Source: CAVSZB01 sp964420395
GTDB lineage: Bacteria; Krumholzibacteriota; Krumholzibacteriia; LZORAL124-64-63
Length of the DNA stretch: 13,045 nt
NCBI GenBank assembly: GCA_964420395.1
Contig: CAYQTJ010000081.1
Span: 1-13,045 of the forward strand
Direction: 5' to 3'
A program made the position numbers and the translations under genes. This document shows, piece by piece, positions 12,432-13,045 of this stretch (position 1 is its first letter; each line of letters starts with the position of its first letter). The notes under the pieces are model-generated. The model was not told the origin of the DNA. It searched no databases and saw only the letters and a list, made by a program, of their open reading frames with translations.

Positions 12432-13045
12432 TGGCGGTCGCTCCCCTCGCGCCCCGGTCGGCGGCGGCTCTGCGCCGCCGGCTGCTCGCCTGGTACGACG
12501 CGCACGGGCGCGACCTGCCGTGGCGGCGGCGCCGGTCGGTCTACGGCGCCTGGATCGCCGAGATGATGCTGCAGCAGACGACCGTCGCCGCGGCGGCGCC
12601 GTACTGGGAGCGCTTCCTCGCCCGGTTTCCCGACGTCGCTACGCTCGCGGCGGCGCCCGAGCCGGAGGTGTTGGCGGCCTGGGCCGGCCTCGGCTACTAC
12701 CGACGGGCGCGCGACCTCCATGCGGCGGCCCGCACGCTCGTGGCCCGCGACGGCGGGCGCCTGCCTGGCGATTTCGCGGCCTGGCTGGCGCTGCCCGGCA
12801 TCGGCCGCTATACGGCCGGGGCGATCGCCAGCATCGCCGGCGGCGAGCGGGTGCCGGCGGTCGACGCGAACGCGCGCCGGGTGCTCCTGCGCTGGCTGTG
12901 CGCTTCGCCCGGCGCGGCGGCCGGCGTGACGCCCCGCCGGCTGGAGGAGGCGGCGGCGGAACTCGTGCCGGCTGATCGTCCCGGTGATTGGAACCAGGCG
13001 CTGATGGACCTGGCCACGGCCGTCTGCCGCCCCGTCGCGCCGGAC
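12431..13045 (+). CDS. mutY: A/G-specific adenine DNA glycosylase, 3' end outside the window
   Basis: Base-excision repair glycosylase that removes adenine mispaired with 8-oxoguanine or guanine. The 205 residues visible cover the catalytic helix-hairpin-helix domain. WYDAHGRDLPWR is at 21-32. IAEMMLQQTTV carries the catalytic Glu44. AGLGYYRRARDLHAAA follows, then the hairpin LPGIGRYTAGAIASIA at 121-136 and VDANARRVL with the essential Asp145. The sequence ends in LMDLATAVCRPVAPD. That cysteine is the first of the expected iron-sulfur set (C-x6-C-x2-C-x5-C), and the window stops exactly where the second should come. The C-terminal Nudix-like 8-oxoG recognition domain, if present, lies outside. 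The start ATG 12431 shares one base with the stop of the TPR gene (TGATG) and has no clear Shine-Dalgarno sequence, so termination-reinitiation coupling is likely. EndoIII/Nth is a less likely alternative given LPGIGRYTAGAIASIA and VDANARRVL. Confidence 0.94.
   Translation, partial: MAVAPLAPRSAAALRRRLLAWYDAHGRDLPWRRRRSVYGAWIAEMMLQQTTVAAAAPYWERFLARFPDVATLAAAPEPEVLAAWAGLGYYRRARDLHAAARTLVARDGGRLPGDFAAWLALPGIGRYTAGAIASIAGGERVPAVDANARRVLLRWLCASPGAAAGVTPRRLEEAAAELVPADRPGDWNQALMDLATAVCRPVAPD

Noticed and set aside
1..13045. tRNA, rRNA, CRISPR arrays, insertion sequences, phage genes, toxin-antitoxin or defence systems
   Set aside because: I looked for cloverleaf-like segments, direct-repeat arrays, transposase motifs and defence signatures and saw none. 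All stretches longer than about 200 bases are accounted for by housekeeping-type genes.

Overview
The window is a very GC-rich stretch (roughly 70% by eye) of a bacterial chromosome, packed with genes and without RNA genes, mobile elements or repeat arrays. The gene mix is a degenerate HDOD signalling protein, a TK1-type thymidine kinase, a short RmlA, an M28 peptidase with a PDZ tail, a bacterial RMD-like TPR lipoprotein and a FAA1-type acyl-CoA synthetase. With secretion signals and a periplasmic-type gamma-glutamyltranspeptidase, this fits an uncultured Gram-negative-type lineage (Deltaproteobacteria-like, or FCB-like such as Krumholzibacteriota/Eisenbacteria/Gemmatimonadota). That placement is a guess from gene content; no phylogenetic marker is present.

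Layout. 1-1083 (+): HDOD protein, open to the left edge. 1102-1689 (-): thymidine kinase, convergent with the HDOD gene. 1871-6913 (+): a probable five-gene transcription unit of BtpA-family TIM barrel, rmlA, rmlB, a stand-alone B3/4 tRNA-editing-like domain and gamma-glutamyltranspeptidase. The first four genes are joined by a 4-base overlap, a 46-base gap and another 4-base overlap; ggt follows after 28 bases. 6910-8283 (-): CCA-adding-type nucleotidyltransferase, whose stop codon lies inside the same CTAG as the ggt stop. 8354-9649 (+): secreted M28 metallopeptidase with a C-terminal PDZ domain. 9670-11466 (-): long-chain acyl-CoA synthetase. 11610-12431 (+): RMD-like TPR lipoprotein. 12431 to the right edge (+): MutY, cut just before its second iron-sulfur cysteine position.

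How the genes relate. RmlA and RmlB turn glucose-1-phosphate and dTTP into dTDP-4-keto-6-deoxyglucose, the common precursor of rhamnose and other deoxysugars of surface polysaccharide. The enzymes that would finish a specific sugar (RmlC, RmlD or others) are not here. The divergently placed thymidine kinase salvages thymidine toward dTTP, so the two sides may share a nucleotide pool. The solo B3/4 protein, CCA enzyme and MutY concern tRNA quality and genome maintenance. The ggt and M28 products act outside the cytoplasm on peptides and glutathione-like substrates.

The region reads as ordinary housekeeping and accessory chromosome. I see no convincing new multi-gene system. The items most worth checking are the solo B3/4 gene coupled to rmlB, the RMD-like TPR lipoprotein coupled to mutY, a possible leaderless cca transcript, and two dyad sequences in divergent promoter regions.
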